Shown here in pieces: positions 1 to 8,710 of a DNA stretch of 64,000 nt. Source of the DNA: JAOABC01 sp041287495 (lineage in GTDB: Bacteria; Aquificota; Aquificia; Aquificales; Hydrogenothermaceae); contig JBEULE010000034.1 in assembly GCA_041287495.1 (NCBI GenBank), positions 1 through 64,000 on the forward strand, given 5' to 3'. Positions within the stretch are counted from its first letter, which is position 1. Every line of letters begins with the position of its first letter. The notes under the pieces are model-generated. The model had not been told where the DNA came from, did not search any database, and saw only the letters and a list, made by a program, of their open reading frames with translations. A program made the position numbers and the translations under genes.

Positions 1-24
1 GGCACAGGTTTTTTAATGCTGTAT

Positions 25-45
25 AAGTATTGAACTCAAATACTT
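25..45. repeat. small inverted repeat in leader
   Basis: Seven-base arms AAGTATT and AATACTT flank a seven-base loop, about 25 bases before the first gene. There is no T-tract after it, so it is not a convincing terminator. It may be a weak leader hairpin or chance in AT-rich DNA. Confidence 0.3.
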
Positions 46-69
46 CTGTAACATATGGAGGAGTTTAAA

Positions 70-705
70 ATGAAGTTGGGTTTTTTAGTGGACTTAAGTA
101 GGTGTATAGGTTGTATGGCCTGTGCTGTTGCTTGTAAAGCAGAGAATGATGTTCCTCTCAATAGCTGGAGACTTAGAGTTAAATACATTGACCAAGGAGA
201 GTTTCCGGATGTAAAAAGACATTTTGTGCCTCTTAGATGTAATCACTGTGAAAATGCACCTTGTGAAAGAATCTGTCCTGTAAGTGCTCTTCACTACTTA
301 CCAAATGGTATAGTAAATGTTGATCATGACAGATGTATAGGTTGTGCTTCCTGTATGATGGCATGTCCTTACAATGCTATCTATATAGATCCTATAACAA
401 ATTCCGCTGATAAATGTACATACTGTGCCCATAGAATAGAGGTTGGAATGATGCCTGCCTGTGTTGTTGCTTGTCCTACCCATGCAAACATATTTGGTGA
501 TTTAGATGATCCTGAAAGTGAGATATCTATATATCTGAAAGAACACAGGGATGTTATGGTTAGAAAACCTGAACTTAATACAAAACCTAAACATTTCTAT
601 GTGAGAGGTTCCACGGTTGCTCTTGATCCATTAGCATCAGAGAGACCGGAAGGTTATACACTCTTTACAGAAGTTAAGTTTTTAGACCATATAGGAGGGC
701 ATTAA
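70..705 (+). CDS. 4Fe-4S electron-transfer subunit of molybdoenzyme (SreB/PsrB-like)
   Basis: This 211-aa DMSO-reductase-family ferredoxin subunit passes electrons between the membrane anchor and the molybdenum subunit. Cysteines 12, 15, 18 and 22 form the first of four cluster motifs; later motifs include CNHCENAPCERICP, CIGCASCMMACP and a CTYC motif followed by CVVACP. I chose the ATG at 70 over the upstream ATG at 55 because GGAGGAG at 57-63 is an ideal ribosome site for 70 and overlaps the earlier start. The NrfD-type subunit follows after 2 bases and the catalytic subunit after that, so all three should be one operon. Sulfur, polysulfide or tetrathionate is the likely substrate class; the sequence does not decide which. 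Confidence 0.9.
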   Translation: MKLGFLVDLSRCIGCMACAVACKAENDVPLNSWRLRVKYIDQGEFPDVKRHFVPLRCNHCENAPCERICPVSALHYLPNGIVNVDHDRCIGCASCMMACPYNAIYIDPITNSADKCTYCAHRIEVGMMPACVVACPTHANIFGDLDDPESEISIYLKEHRDVMVRKPELNTKPKHFYVRGSTVALDPLASERPEGYTLFTEVKFLDHIGGH

Positions 706-707
706 TC

Positions 708-1589
708 ATGTTGGGAGCAGAGGTAACGTTTGATGTTGCTTTACCAAAAGTAGTGTGGGGATGGCTCGTTTCTACAAACATGTGGGCAAAGAGTATAGCT
801 ACAGGAACATTTTTATTGGGACTTTACTTTATAAAAAAGTATCCAGAAAATGATAACTTCTTCAGGAAGTGGATTCCCATACTTGGACTCATATTTATAG
901 GTATAACTCTCCTAGTCACAGTTTTAGACTTGCATCATATGTTTAGATTCTGGAAAATATTCTTATTTGCTCACTTTACTTCAGCTGTCACAATTGGAGC
1001 TTGGGTAGTATCTGGATTTGTTATTATTTTGCTTATCTCTTTTTGGTCCTGGGTAACAGGTAACAAAAAACTATTTGATAAAGTTATGATACCAGGGGTA
1101 GTTTTAGCATTTTTCTCAACTATATATACAGCTGGAATTATGGGGCAGGCTACTGCAAGAGAGTTCTGGGTTTTCCCAGCAGAAATGATACAGATGTTAC
1201 TCTCTGCTGCCATAGCAGGTTCTGCTTCTTACCTTTTAATTATGTCAATCTACAATATTGAAAATGAAAAAATAAAAAGAGAACTTGGGTATATCCTTAT
1301 TGGATCTGCGTTTTTATCAGCAGCTATGTATATTGGGGAAATCCTATTCTCTAAAATGCATAGTGAATTTTCATACGAAACAGCTAAAATTTTACTTTTC
1401 GGTGAATTGGCTCCTATATTTTGGATTGGTATATTCTTTACTTTTATAGTTCCAATCGTTATGATAGGTATTGCTAATGAAAAGAGAAAATATCAGTATA
1501 TGCCGATTGGGTCTATTTTTGCTTTAGTTGGTCTTTGGCTTATAAAGCATGCATGGTTATTAGCTCCTCAGATGTTACCATTAAGTTAG
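708..1589 (+). CDS. NrfD/PsrC-type membrane anchor subunit
   Basis: A 293-aa integral membrane protein with about eight or nine hydrophobic segments, for example residues 40-60, 85-107, 123-140 and the C-terminal segment. It fits the NrfD/PsrC family, which binds quinone and carries electrons to the FeS subunit of molybdoenzymes. No heme-ligand pattern stands out, as expected for NrfD rather than cytochrome b anchors. It lies 2 bases after the FeS subunit and 13 bases before the Tat-exported catalytic subunit, which supports a three-subunit membrane complex facing the periplasm. Confidence 0.85.
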   Translation: MLGAEVTFDVALPKVVWGWLVSTNMWAKSIATGTFLLGLYFIKKYPENDNFFRKWIPILGLIFIGITLLVTVLDLHHMFRFWKIFLFAHFTSAVTIGAWVVSGFVIILLISFWSWVTGNKKLFDKVMIPGVVLAFFSTIYTAGIMGQATAREFWVFPAEMIQMLLSAAIAGSASYLLIMSIYNIENEKIKRELGYILIGSAFLSAAMYIGEILFSKMHSEFSYETAKILLFGELAPIFWIGIFFTFIVPIVMIGIANEKRKYQYMPIGSIFALVGLWLIKHAWLLAPQMLPLS

Positions 1590-1602
1590 GGAGGGTAAAA
1601 AC

Positions 1603-4600
1603 ATGATAAGAACAACGAGAAGAAATTTTTTAAAAGGAACGGCTGCAGTTATTGGTGGTGCAGCTTTATCAAAAGGTATATTTGAAAAAACTCAAGCTGA
1701 TAACAAAGTTGCAAACAACCAAGAGTTAACATTTGAACCTAAACATTTAGATTACTATCCACCTTTTGAAAAGTGGAATGATTGGAAAGAACCTGCAGGA
1801 GATTACTGGAAAAATAAAGGTGGAGCTTTAAGAGATGGTGTTAAATTGATAAACTATATGATAGTTCCAACAGTGTGTAATAACTGTGAAGCAGCTTGTG
1901 GTCTTACAGCTTGGATAGATAAAGACACAATGACTGTTAGAAAGTTTATGGGTAATCCATTCCATAGTGGCAGTAGAGGAAGAAACTGTGCAAAAGGTTA
2001 TGCTGCTCTTGCTCAGATGTATGACCCAGACAGAATACCTTTCCCGTTAAAGAGAGCTCCTGGTTCAAAGAGAGGAGAGAATAAATGGGTAAGAACAACC
2101 TGGGAAGAAGCTCTTGAAACTATTGGAAAAAGGATGAGAGAAGTTTTACAAAAAGGTGATGAGATATCTAAAAAGCAGATAATATATCACGTAGGAAGAC
2201 CAAATGAGATGAGTTTCAATGTTAAAAGAGTTGTTTGGAGTTGGGGAGTAGATGGGAGAAATAGTCATACAAATATCTGCTCTTCAAATGGAAGATTTGG
2301 TGGAATAATAGTTGCCGGAGATGATAGAACTGCTCCAGATTTTGCTGATTCTAAACTTGTATTACTTACCTCATCTCACGCAGCAGATGCAGGACACTAT
2401 TATCAACAACATGCAGGATATATTGCAGATGCAAGGGCAAAAGGTGCTAAACTTGTTGTTATTGATCCAAGACTGTCGAACTCTGCTGGCATGGCAGACC
2501 TTTGGATACCTGCATGGCCAGGAACAGAAGCAGCTATATTTCTGGCAATAGTTAACAAGCTTATACAAGATAATAAATATGACAGAAAGTTTGTTGAGAG
2601 ATGGACTAATTGGAAACAGCTTGTTAAAGATAAAGAATATTTAAACTTTTTAAAAGAAAATGGATATATAACTGAAGTTCCTAGCGGTGAAACTTTCGAT
2701 GATTTTATAAATTTATTAAAAGACCTTTATAAAGATTACACTTTAGAGTGGGCTGCTCAAGAATCAAGAGTACCTGTAAATAAACTTTATCAGCTTTATG
2801 AGATGGTTGTATATGCTGGAAATTCAATCTCTAACTATCAATGGAGAGGACCATCTGCTGGAAACAGAGGTGGTTGGTTAGTTGGTCGTTCCATAAATAT
2901 ACTGTTAACCTTTACAGGATCTATTGGTTCTGTTGGTGGAACAGGCTGGCACCACTGGTACGTTATAGATGTAGGAGATAAAGGTGGTTCTGCTTGTATG
3001 GCAGATAAACCTGAACCTGTTAAAGCTTGGAATGAACTTTCGTGGCCTCCTGAGTGGCCATTGTCTGCTTATGAATTAAGCTACTTATTGCCACACTTGT
3101 TAATGGATGACGAATGGAGAAATAAATGGAAAGAAAGAGGTCTTAAAATTCCTGACAAGTTAGAAGTGTGGTTTTCAAGAATATACAACCCTGTATGGAT
3201 AAATCCCGATGGATTTAGATGGGTAGAAGCTCTTAAAGACGAAAATAAGTTCGGATTGACTGTTTATATGTCTCCTAACTGGGGAGAGACAGCATTCTAC
3301 TGTGACTATATATTACCTATGGGACTTGCCGGTGAGAGACACGATCAGCAGTCATCTGAAACTAAACCTGAAAAATGGACAGGATTTAGACAGCCTGTTT
3401 TAAGAGTCGCTCTTAGGAAGATGGGATGGAAGCCAAACGACCCTGCAAAAGCCACTTTAGAAGCTCATAAAAAAGTCGGTTTAGGTGAAATTTGGGAAGA
3501 AAATGAGTTTTTCATAAACTTAGCTTTTGCTGTAGACCCTGATGGTTCCTTAGGTATAAGAAAGTATTGGGAATCAAAACAGAATCCTGGAAAACCAGTT
3601 ACAATAGAGGAGTATTACAATGCAGCTTTCTCAACATTACCAAAGTTAAGTGAAGTTTGTAAACAGCTCAATATCACTCCTTACGAGTATATGAGAGACA
3701 GAGGTGCTTGGACAGAGGAAACAAACATTTACTATGTAATGGAGAGGCCGCTTCCTTACGATGAAGAGAAAGGTGTATATAAATACAAAGGTAAAGAAAT
3801 TCCAAAAAGCTCTATTAAGATAGACCAAGAGTTGGAAATAGTTTATGCAGAAGAAGAAGGAAAAAAACATGTTATAGGAGTATATAAGGATGGCAAGATA
3901 CTTCAAGGTTTCCATACCCCATCCGGTCATTTAGAGTTCTATTCTCCAACCTTGAAAGATTGGAAATGGCCTGAATATGCAGTTCCTTACTATCCAAAAG
4001 ATAAAAATCAGAGATCTAAGATGATCCATATTGTTTCTCAAGTACACCATGATTATATAACTGAACCAAACGCATTTGTACTTAATCCAATATACAGACT
4101 ACCTTATTTGATACACACAAGATCTATAAATGCAAAATGGCTTATGGAGATAGGACAGAACCATAACCCACTTTGGATATATGAGAAAGATGCCCATAAG
4201 TTAGGTATAAAGAGAGAAGATGCTGTAAAAGTTAGAGTCATAGATACACTAACTGGTATAGAAACTGGATACTTTGTAGCTATGGCTGTGCCAACACAGG
4301 CAATAAGACCAGGTGTAGTTGCATGTTCTCACCATAATGGAAGGTGGAGAGTTATAAACGAAGTTAAAATTCCGGACTTCGAACATGAACTTGGTGTTAT
4401 GAGATTGGGAAGTGTATTGGTAGATTTAAAATCTCAAAATGGTAAATACTTTATGAGAACAAAAGAAGGTGTAAAACCTTTCAAATCTTGGCAGTTTCCG
4501 GAGTTTAATAAAGATACAGAACAGATATGGTGGAAAGGAACAACAGGTGCATTCCAAAATGCAGTATTCCCTCCAAACCCTGATCCTATTACCGGAATGC

Positions 4601-4818
4601 ATTGTTGGCATAAAAAAGTTTTAATAGAGAAAGCAGGTCCAGAAGATAGAATAGGAGATGTTTTCGTTGATATTAATAAAACATGGGAAGTTTATAAGGC
4701 TTGGAGAGACCAGTTAACAAGACCTGCTCCTGGACCTAACAATCTCAGAAGACCAAAATGGATGCCAAGACCTTGGTTCCCTATTGATGATGAATACTGG
4801 AAATTCCCATCTGCCTAA
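1603..4818 (+). CDS. Tat-exported molybdopterin oxidoreductase, sulfur/polysulfide-reductase-like
   Basis: A 1071-aa catalytic subunit of the DMSO-reductase superfamily. A Tat signal (RRNFLKG, residues 6-12) is followed by an N-terminal 4Fe-4S site at C92, C95, C99 and C129. C226 in NICSSNGRFGG is the probable molybdenum ligand. The C-terminal part has the expected molydopterin-binding region (around HSRS-like and SHHNGRWR segments). At 1071 aa it is longer than PsrA/PhsA (about 750 aa) and nearer SreA or TtrA types. Two bases separate its two partner subunits upstream and a TorD-like chaperone gene lies downstream. In Aquificota such complexes reduce sulfur with hydrogen, but tetrathionate, arsenate or sulfite roles are not excluded by sequence alone. 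Confidence 0.85.
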   Translation: MIRTTRRNFLKGTAAVIGGAALSKGIFEKTQADNKVANNQELTFEPKHLDYYPPFEKWNDWKEPAGDYWKNKGGALRDGVKLINYMIVPTVCNNCEAACGLTAWIDKDTMTVRKFMGNPFHSGSRGRNCAKGYAALAQMYDPDRIPFPLKRAPGSKRGENKWVRTTWEEALETIGKRMREVLQKGDEISKKQIIYHVGRPNEMSFNVKRVVWSWGVDGRNSHTNICSSNGRFGGIIVAGDDRTAPDFADSKLVLLTSSHAADAGHYYQQHAGYIADARAKGAKLVVIDPRLSNSAGMADLWIPAWPGTEAAIFLAIVNKLIQDNKYDRKFVERWTNWKQLVKDKEYLNFLKENGYITEVPSGETFDDFINLLKDLYKDYTLEWAAQESRVPVNKLYQLYEMVVYAGNSISNYQWRGPSAGNRGGWLVGRSINILLTFTGSIGSVGGTGWHHWYVIDVGDKGGSACMADKPEPVKAWNELSWPPEWPLSAYELSYLLPHLLMDDEWRNKWKERGLKIPDKLEVWFSRIYNPVWINPDGFRWVEALKDENKFGLTVYMSPNWGETAFYCDYILPMGLAGERHDQQSSETKPEKWTGFRQPVLRVALRKMGWKPNDPAKATLEAHKKVGLGEIWEENEFFINLAFAVDPDGSLGIRKYWESKQNPGKPVTIEEYYNAAFSTLPKLSEVCKQLNITPYEYMRDRGAWTEETNIYYVMERPLPYDEEKGVYKYKGKEIPKSSIKIDQELEIVYAEEEGKKHVIGVYKDGKILQGFHTPSGHLEFYSPTLKDWKWPEYAVPYYPKDKNQRSKMIHIVSQVHHDYITEPNAFVLNPIYRLPYLIHTRSINAKWLMEIGQNHNPLWIYEKDAHKLGIKREDAVKVRVIDTLTGIETGYFVAMAVPTQAIRPGVVACSHHNGRWRVINEVKIPDFEHELGVMRLGSVLVDLKSQNGKYFMRTKEGVKPFKSWQFPEFNKDTEQIWWKGTTGAFQNAVFPPNPDPITGMHCWHKKVLIEKAGPEDRIGDVFVDINKTWEVYKAWRDQLTRPAPGPNNLRRPKWMPRPWFPIDDEYWKFPSA

Positions 4819-4829
4819 TATATTAACTT

Positions 4830-4854
4830 GGCGGGTTGAAAAACACCCGCCTTT
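4830..4854 (+). terminator. hairpin between catalytic subunit and chaperone genes
   Basis: GGCGGGT and ACCCGCC form a perfect seven-base GC-rich stem around an eight-base loop, followed by TTTCATTT. The T-tract is short. Because the chaperone gene continues in the same direction 50 bases later, this could be an attenuator that makes chaperone and ferredoxin transcripts scarcer than the structural ones. Confidence 0.65.
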
Positions 4855-4903
4855 CATTTATATTAACTCTATCAAAACTTCTATATCCTGAGGTTTAGTT
4901 TAT

Positions 4904-5542
4904 ATGAACGAGAAAATACAGGAAAACCAGGCTCGTCAAAATATGTATGGTTTTTTATCGAGACTTCTCATTGAGGAAGTAGATTATGATCTTCTTGAAA
5001 AGATAAAAAACACACCGGCTTTATTAGAGTTATTTCCAAACACTGCAAATTGGGAAACTTTCTTAAAAAAAGATACTAAATCACTTATAGATGAAGAATT
5101 AAACGTGGATTACACAACAGTTTTCCTTTTAAATGTTTATCCTTATGAATCCGTATTTATGAATGATGAAGGATATATAAATCCTTCCCTTACAAATCCA
5201 ACTTTACAGTTTTATTTAGAACACGGTTATGAAATAGACCTCAACAAGACAAGGGTTTTATCTCCCGATCATATAGCCGTTGAGATGGAGTTTATGATAA
5301 ACCTTATAAACGAGCAGCTTAATGCTTACAGTATGTTTAAAAAAGAAGAAGAGATAAAATCTCTTCAAATACAAAAGGAATTTATGGAAAAACACCTACT
5401 TAAATGGGGTATTGTCTATCTGCTTGCAGCTAGAGATATGGCGGAAACTCCTTTTTATTACGATGTATGTCAGACAGCTCTTGAATTTTTACTGTCTGAT
5501 TATGAGTATATACTATCCCAACTTCAAGAGGTGACAAATTAA
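4904..5542 (+). CDS. TorD/DmsD-family molybdoenzyme maturation chaperone
   Basis: A 212-aa, cysteine-poor, mainly helical protein with the family segment SPDHIAVEMEFM (about residues 122-133), which matches the conserved ...DHIGVELEFM core of TorD/DmsD/NarJ chaperones. Such proteins bind the Tat signal and hold the apoenzyme until cofactor loading is complete. Its place just after the Tat-exported molybdoenzyme makes it the dedicated chaperone of that protein. One base separates it from the ferredoxin gene that follows. Length is normal for the family. Confidence 0.8.
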   Translation: MNEKIQENQARQNMYGFLSRLLIEEVDYDLLEKIKNTPALLELFPNTANWETFLKKDTKSLIDEELNVDYTTVFLLNVYPYESVFMNDEGYINPSLTNPTLQFYLEHGYEIDLNKTRVLSPDHIAVEMEFMINLINEQLNAYSMFKKEEEIKSLQIQKEFMEKHLLKWGIVYLLAARDMAETPFYYDVCQTALEFLLSDYEYILSQLQEVTN

Positions 5543-5543
5543 C

Positions 5544-6632
5544 ATGTCAAATAGAATAAAGTTTGATATATTTTCATGTGTAAAGGTGTATTATAGATAT
5601 GCAGACTGTAATAGATGTGTTGAAGTTTGTCCTGTAAATGCTGTATATATAGAAAATGATAAAGTTCATTTAAATGAGGATATTTGTGTAGACTGTGGAG
5701 CTTGCGTAGGAAACTGTCCTACCGAGAGTTTTAGTTTAAATGGATTTAATCCAAATGAGTTTGTTGAGACATTCTCTAAAAGTGAAGAAAGTTTAATATC
5801 CTGCAAACTTAACATTCCATGTCTATCTGCTTTAAGCCCAGAACATCTATCTACTATCGTCTTAAACAAAAAAGATGATGTAGTTTTGGATATAGGACAC
5901 TGTCAAAGTTGTAGCATAGGAAAACAGATAGATGTTATAAACTCAAATGTAGAGATGGCTAACTATATACTTTCTTCTGTAGGTTTTTCAAGTAGGGTTA
6001 AATTGGAAGATGTGAAGTATGAAAAACCAAAGAAACAAGAAAACTCACGAAGATCAATACTCAAACTGTTTGCAAAGAAAACAGCAGCCTTAGCCTTTTG
6101 GGCTATCGAGGATAAATTACCTTTACCGAAAGAAGAAAAAGAAGAAGAAGAGAAGGATTTTAAAAATATAGTTTCTGAAAAAGTAGTTCCTCAGAGAAGA
6201 GTTAGCTTTATAGAAGTATTATCGTCTGCTGGATTTGAAGAAAACAGCTACTTTGAAATTGATAAGATAAATTTTACATCAGATAAATGGATTGATAATA
6301 ATCTCTGTACAAACTGCGGAATATGTGGGAATATATGTCCTACTGGAGCGATAACAAACAGTGATGATAGATTAAAAGTTTTGTTTAATCCTTCTATCTG
6401 CATAAAATGTAAAATATGCCATGATGTCTGTCCGGAAAAATGTTTGCATCTTCAGGATAAACTTTATTTAGAGGATTTTTTATCTAACAAATATAAAATC
6501 TTATCAACCCATATAATGATACCATGTAGTGAATGTTTAGTGCCATTTTCCTATAAAGGAGATACAACTGTATGTCCAAGATGTAGACAACTTGAAGATG
6601 AACTTAAAGAGCTATTAAAAATAGGAGATTAA
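5544..6632 (+). CDS. polyferredoxin with two ferredoxin modules and C-terminal zinc-ribbon-like Cys pairs
   Basis: A 362-aa soluble iron-sulfur protein. The N-terminal half has two 4Fe-4S motifs (CNRCVEVCP and CVDCGACVGNCP) and the second half another pair (CTNCGICGNICP and CIKCKICHDVCP). It ends with CSEC and CPRC pairs that resemble a zinc ribbon. A charged, lysine/glutamate-rich linker lies around residues 165-215. No signal peptide is visible, so it should stay in the cytoplasm. The gene starts 1 base after the torD-like stop. Its job may be to feed electrons to cofactor maturation or to an electron branch; the family resembles NapF/MauM-type accessory ferredoxins, but I do not assign a named function. 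Confidence 0.7.
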   Translation: MSNRIKFDIFSCVKVYYRYADCNRCVEVCPVNAVYIENDKVHLNEDICVDCGACVGNCPTESFSLNGFNPNEFVETFSKSEESLISCKLNIPCLSALSPEHLSTIVLNKKDDVVLDIGHCQSCSIGKQIDVINSNVEMANYILSSVGFSSRVKLEDVKYEKPKKQENSRRSILKLFAKKTAALAFWAIEDKLPLPKEEKEEEEKDFKNIVSEKVVPQRRVSFIEVLSSAGFEENSYFEIDKINFTSDKWIDNNLCTNCGICGNICPTGAITNSDDRLKVLFNPSICIKCKICHDVCPEKCLHLQDKLYLEDFLSNKYKILSTHIMIPCSECLVPFSYKGDTTVCPRCRQLEDELKELLKIGD

Positions 6633-7351
6633 CTTTTAATAGCTTCTACATAAAGCAAAGTGAAGTTTAAAGCTATCTGGTTTTTATAATCAGAGAAAGA
6701 CTTTACAATCTTTATCTTTTCTCCTATTGATAGGTCCTTTGGATTAACTGCTGTTCCTGTATTGTGTAAATGTCTAAGAAGAGATAGCCCATCTTTAAAT
6801 ACCATTTTAAGCTCTCTTTTAAAAGAATCTTTTATTTTGAAATACTCACTGACCTTTTTTATAACATCTTCCTCTGTTTCGAAATGAAAGAATGTTTTAC
6901 CTAAAACATCTTCAATAGCTTTTAAGCTTCCAAAGACTGGGATAGAGAATATTATATGTCCACCTTCTTTTAGAGTCCTATTTATCTCCTTAAATGCTAA
7001 ATTTAAATCAGTCCAGTGTAAACTAAAATTTGATAAACAGTAATCAAAGGTGTTATCTTTAAATGGTAAATTTTCTATATCTCCTACAACAGCTTTATAT
7101 CCTTTATGTCTGCAGATATCAACCATAGATTTAGATATATCTAAACTTATTATATCTTTATCCGGAAGATAATCTTTCAAAAAACATGTTCCACTTCCAC
7201 AGTCTAAGCCTAACCCAAAATAGCTTTTAGCTATATTAGAGATAGTCTTTGCACTTTCTTTCTGTAAAACAGCTTCTTCTTCATAGCTTTTACACGCTTT
7301 TGAAAATGATATTCTGTATAGTTTTTTAAAATCACTCACCGATAAGCTCAA
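6629..7351 (-). CDS. bioC: BioC, malonyl-ACP O-methyltransferase
   Basis: A 240-aa class I SAM methyltransferase. LDCGSGTC at about residues 49-56 is motif I, and GDIENLPF and LSNFSLHWTDL match the BioC-specific downstream motifs. BioC methylates the free carboxyl of malonyl-ACP so that fatty acid synthesis can extend it to pimeloyl-ACP methyl ester. The start codon lies 20 bases inside the end of the bioH-like gene, so translation is probably coupled. The gene end overlaps the convergent polyferredoxin gene by 4 bases. Confidence 0.85.
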   Translation of the reverse strand: MSLSVSDFKKLYRISFSKACKSYEEEAVLQKESAKTISNIAKSYFGLGLDCGSGTCFLKDYLPDKDIISLDISKSMVDICRHKGYKAVVGDIENLPFKDNTFDYCLSNFSLHWTDLNLAFKEINRTLKEGGHIIFSIPVFGSLKAIEDVLGKTFFHFETEEDVIKKVSEYFKIKDSFKRELKMVFKDGLSLLRHLHNTGTAVNPKDLSIGEKIKIVKSFSDYKNQIALNFTLLYVEAIKS

Positions 7352-7973
7352 AAATATTCCACTCTATGAAAGGTATATGATGAGAAGTTAGTAAAACTAC
7401 TTCGCTATTTACAATTTTTTCCTTACAGAAAAGTGCAGCATTCATATTTACTATTTTATCATTTATTCCATGAATTAAAAAAGTCTTTTGTTTTATATCT
7501 TTTATAGCGTCAGATAAGTCAAGATTTATATAATCTTTGAGAAGTTTTATAGCACCTTCTCTCTCTGGGAGAGGACAGTCAAAATCCCTTTCACCAGCTA
7601 CTTTTCTAAAATTAAAAACCGTGTTTTCAAAATCTCTGTTGAGATTATACATGAATGCTTTGACTGTTTTAGGATCACTGCCGAACTTTTCATCGTTAAA
7701 CTTAGGACTAAAACCTATAAGGATTAGTTTTTCTATGTTTGGATTTTGTAAAGCTATTAATACTGCAATCGAAGAACCTACAGACCAACCTACTATTGTA
7801 GTTGGTTCAGTTATACTACTGGATATTTTTTTTACATAGTTATCTAAAGAGATATAACTTTCTTTACTTTCTCCGTGGGAAGGTAAATCTAAAAAAATAG
7901 CATTATCTAAATAAAAATAATCTTTCCATATATTTTTTGAAAACCCCCAACCGTGTATAAATATAAATTTCAT
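7332..7973 (-). CDS. bioH: BioH-like pimeloyl-ACP methyl ester esterase (alpha/beta hydrolase)
   Basis: A 213-aa alpha/beta hydrolase. HGWG at residues 7-10 is the oxyanion motif, S64 in GWSVG is the nucleophile, GINDKIV supplies the likely acidic residue, and the histidine is in SHHIPFIEW, which mirrors the HAPFI motif of BioH. At 213 aa it is shorter than Escherichia coli BioH (256 aa), with a reduced lid. The position, overlapping bioW by 4 bases and bioC by 20, supports cleavage of pimeloyl-ACP methyl ester. Other short BioH-type esterases (BioG, BioV, BioK classes) fill the same role, so the subfamily is not certain. Confidence 0.75.
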   Translation of the reverse strand: MKFIFIHGWGFSKNIWKDYFYLDNAIFLDLPSHGESKESYISLDNYVKKISSSITEPTTIVGWSVGSSIAVLIALQNPNIEKLILIGFSPKFNDEKFGSDPKTVKAFMYNLNRDFENTVFNFRKVAGERDFDCPLPEREGAIKLLKDYINLDLSDAIKDIKQKTFLIHGINDKIVNMNAALFCKEKIVNSEVVLLTSHHIPFIEWNIFELIGE

Positions 7974-8710
7974 CTTATCTCTCCCAAATCCTTAATTAAG
8001 AAGCTTTTTTTTTCTAAATAGTTGTATAATTCTACCAGATTTGTATCGTTTTTTACAAAGTATATCCTCCCTCCTTTTGGATTTCCTTTTTCCTTTAAAG
8101 GAGATAGCCTGATATATCTGTCTTTCAGTGCTACATATCCTGTTATGTAGTTTGGATCATCAGATACACAGTATTCTGCTAATATGTATTCAGATTTTAA
8201 ATTTTTTGTTGCTATTGCAAGAGCATCTACAGTTCTATATGTAAATCCTTTCTCTAAAAGTTTTTCCTCTACATATTCTCTATTTTCAAAATCTATGTTT
8301 GTTGTCCTAATTCCCCTATCTCTGTCTATCTCTATTCTCTCTCCTTTAGGATTTACTATCATAGCCCCTCTCATAACTTCTCCGCAAGTAGAAGCTCCTT
8401 TATGTACAAGGTCTATATAGTGTTTTGTAATATGTTTATCAATACCTGTCTCTCTGTTTATTATCTCTATGGCAAAAGAGTTTGCAGATATGTAATCTTC
8501 AAAGTTAATGTTTTCTATATCTAAACTTCTCTGTATATACTCAATATCCTTTATTTCTTCTACTTTTATATTTAAGAAGTCATAGATTTTAGGCCTCTTT
8601 AATAGGCTATTAATAACAGTTTCTACTTTACTTTCCTCTACTATTCTCTCTCCACCGGATATATGTCTTCCCCTATAGGAAGCTCTCATCTTTACACTTA
8701 TGTATCTCAT
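7970..8710 (-). CDS. bioW: BioW, 6-carboxyhexanoate (pimelate)-CoA ligase
   Basis: A 246-aa protein with the hallmarks of BioW: KMRAS near the N terminus, HISGGERIV at about residues 16-24, RGIRTT in the middle and SDDPNYITGYVA near the C terminus. BioW activates free pimelate with ATP and CoA. It is unusual to find it together with BioC and a BioH-like esterase, because those make pimeloyl-ACP rather than free pimelate. The start overlaps the hotdog gene by 4 bases (ATGA) and the end overlaps the bioH-like gene by 4, so the genes are translationally coupled. Confidence 0.9.
   Translation of the reverse strand: MRYISVKMRASYRGRHISGGERIVEESKVETVINSLLKRPKIYDFLNIKVEEIKDIEYIQRSLDIENINFEDYISANSFAIEIINRETGIDKHITKHYIDLVHKGASTCGEVMRGAMIVNPKGERIEIDRDRGIRTTNIDFENREYVEEKLLEKGFTYRTVDALAIATKNLKSEYILAEYCVSDDPNYITGYVALKDRYIRLSPLKEKGNPKGGRIYFVKNDTNLVELYNYLEKKSFLIKDLGEIR

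Noticed and set aside
2312..2551. Alternative-frame ORFs inside the molybdoenzyme, gltB, groEL and other large genes
   Set aside because: They lie wholly inside well-supported genes, lack ribosome sites and show no recognisable families; they reflect codon bias of the real gene.
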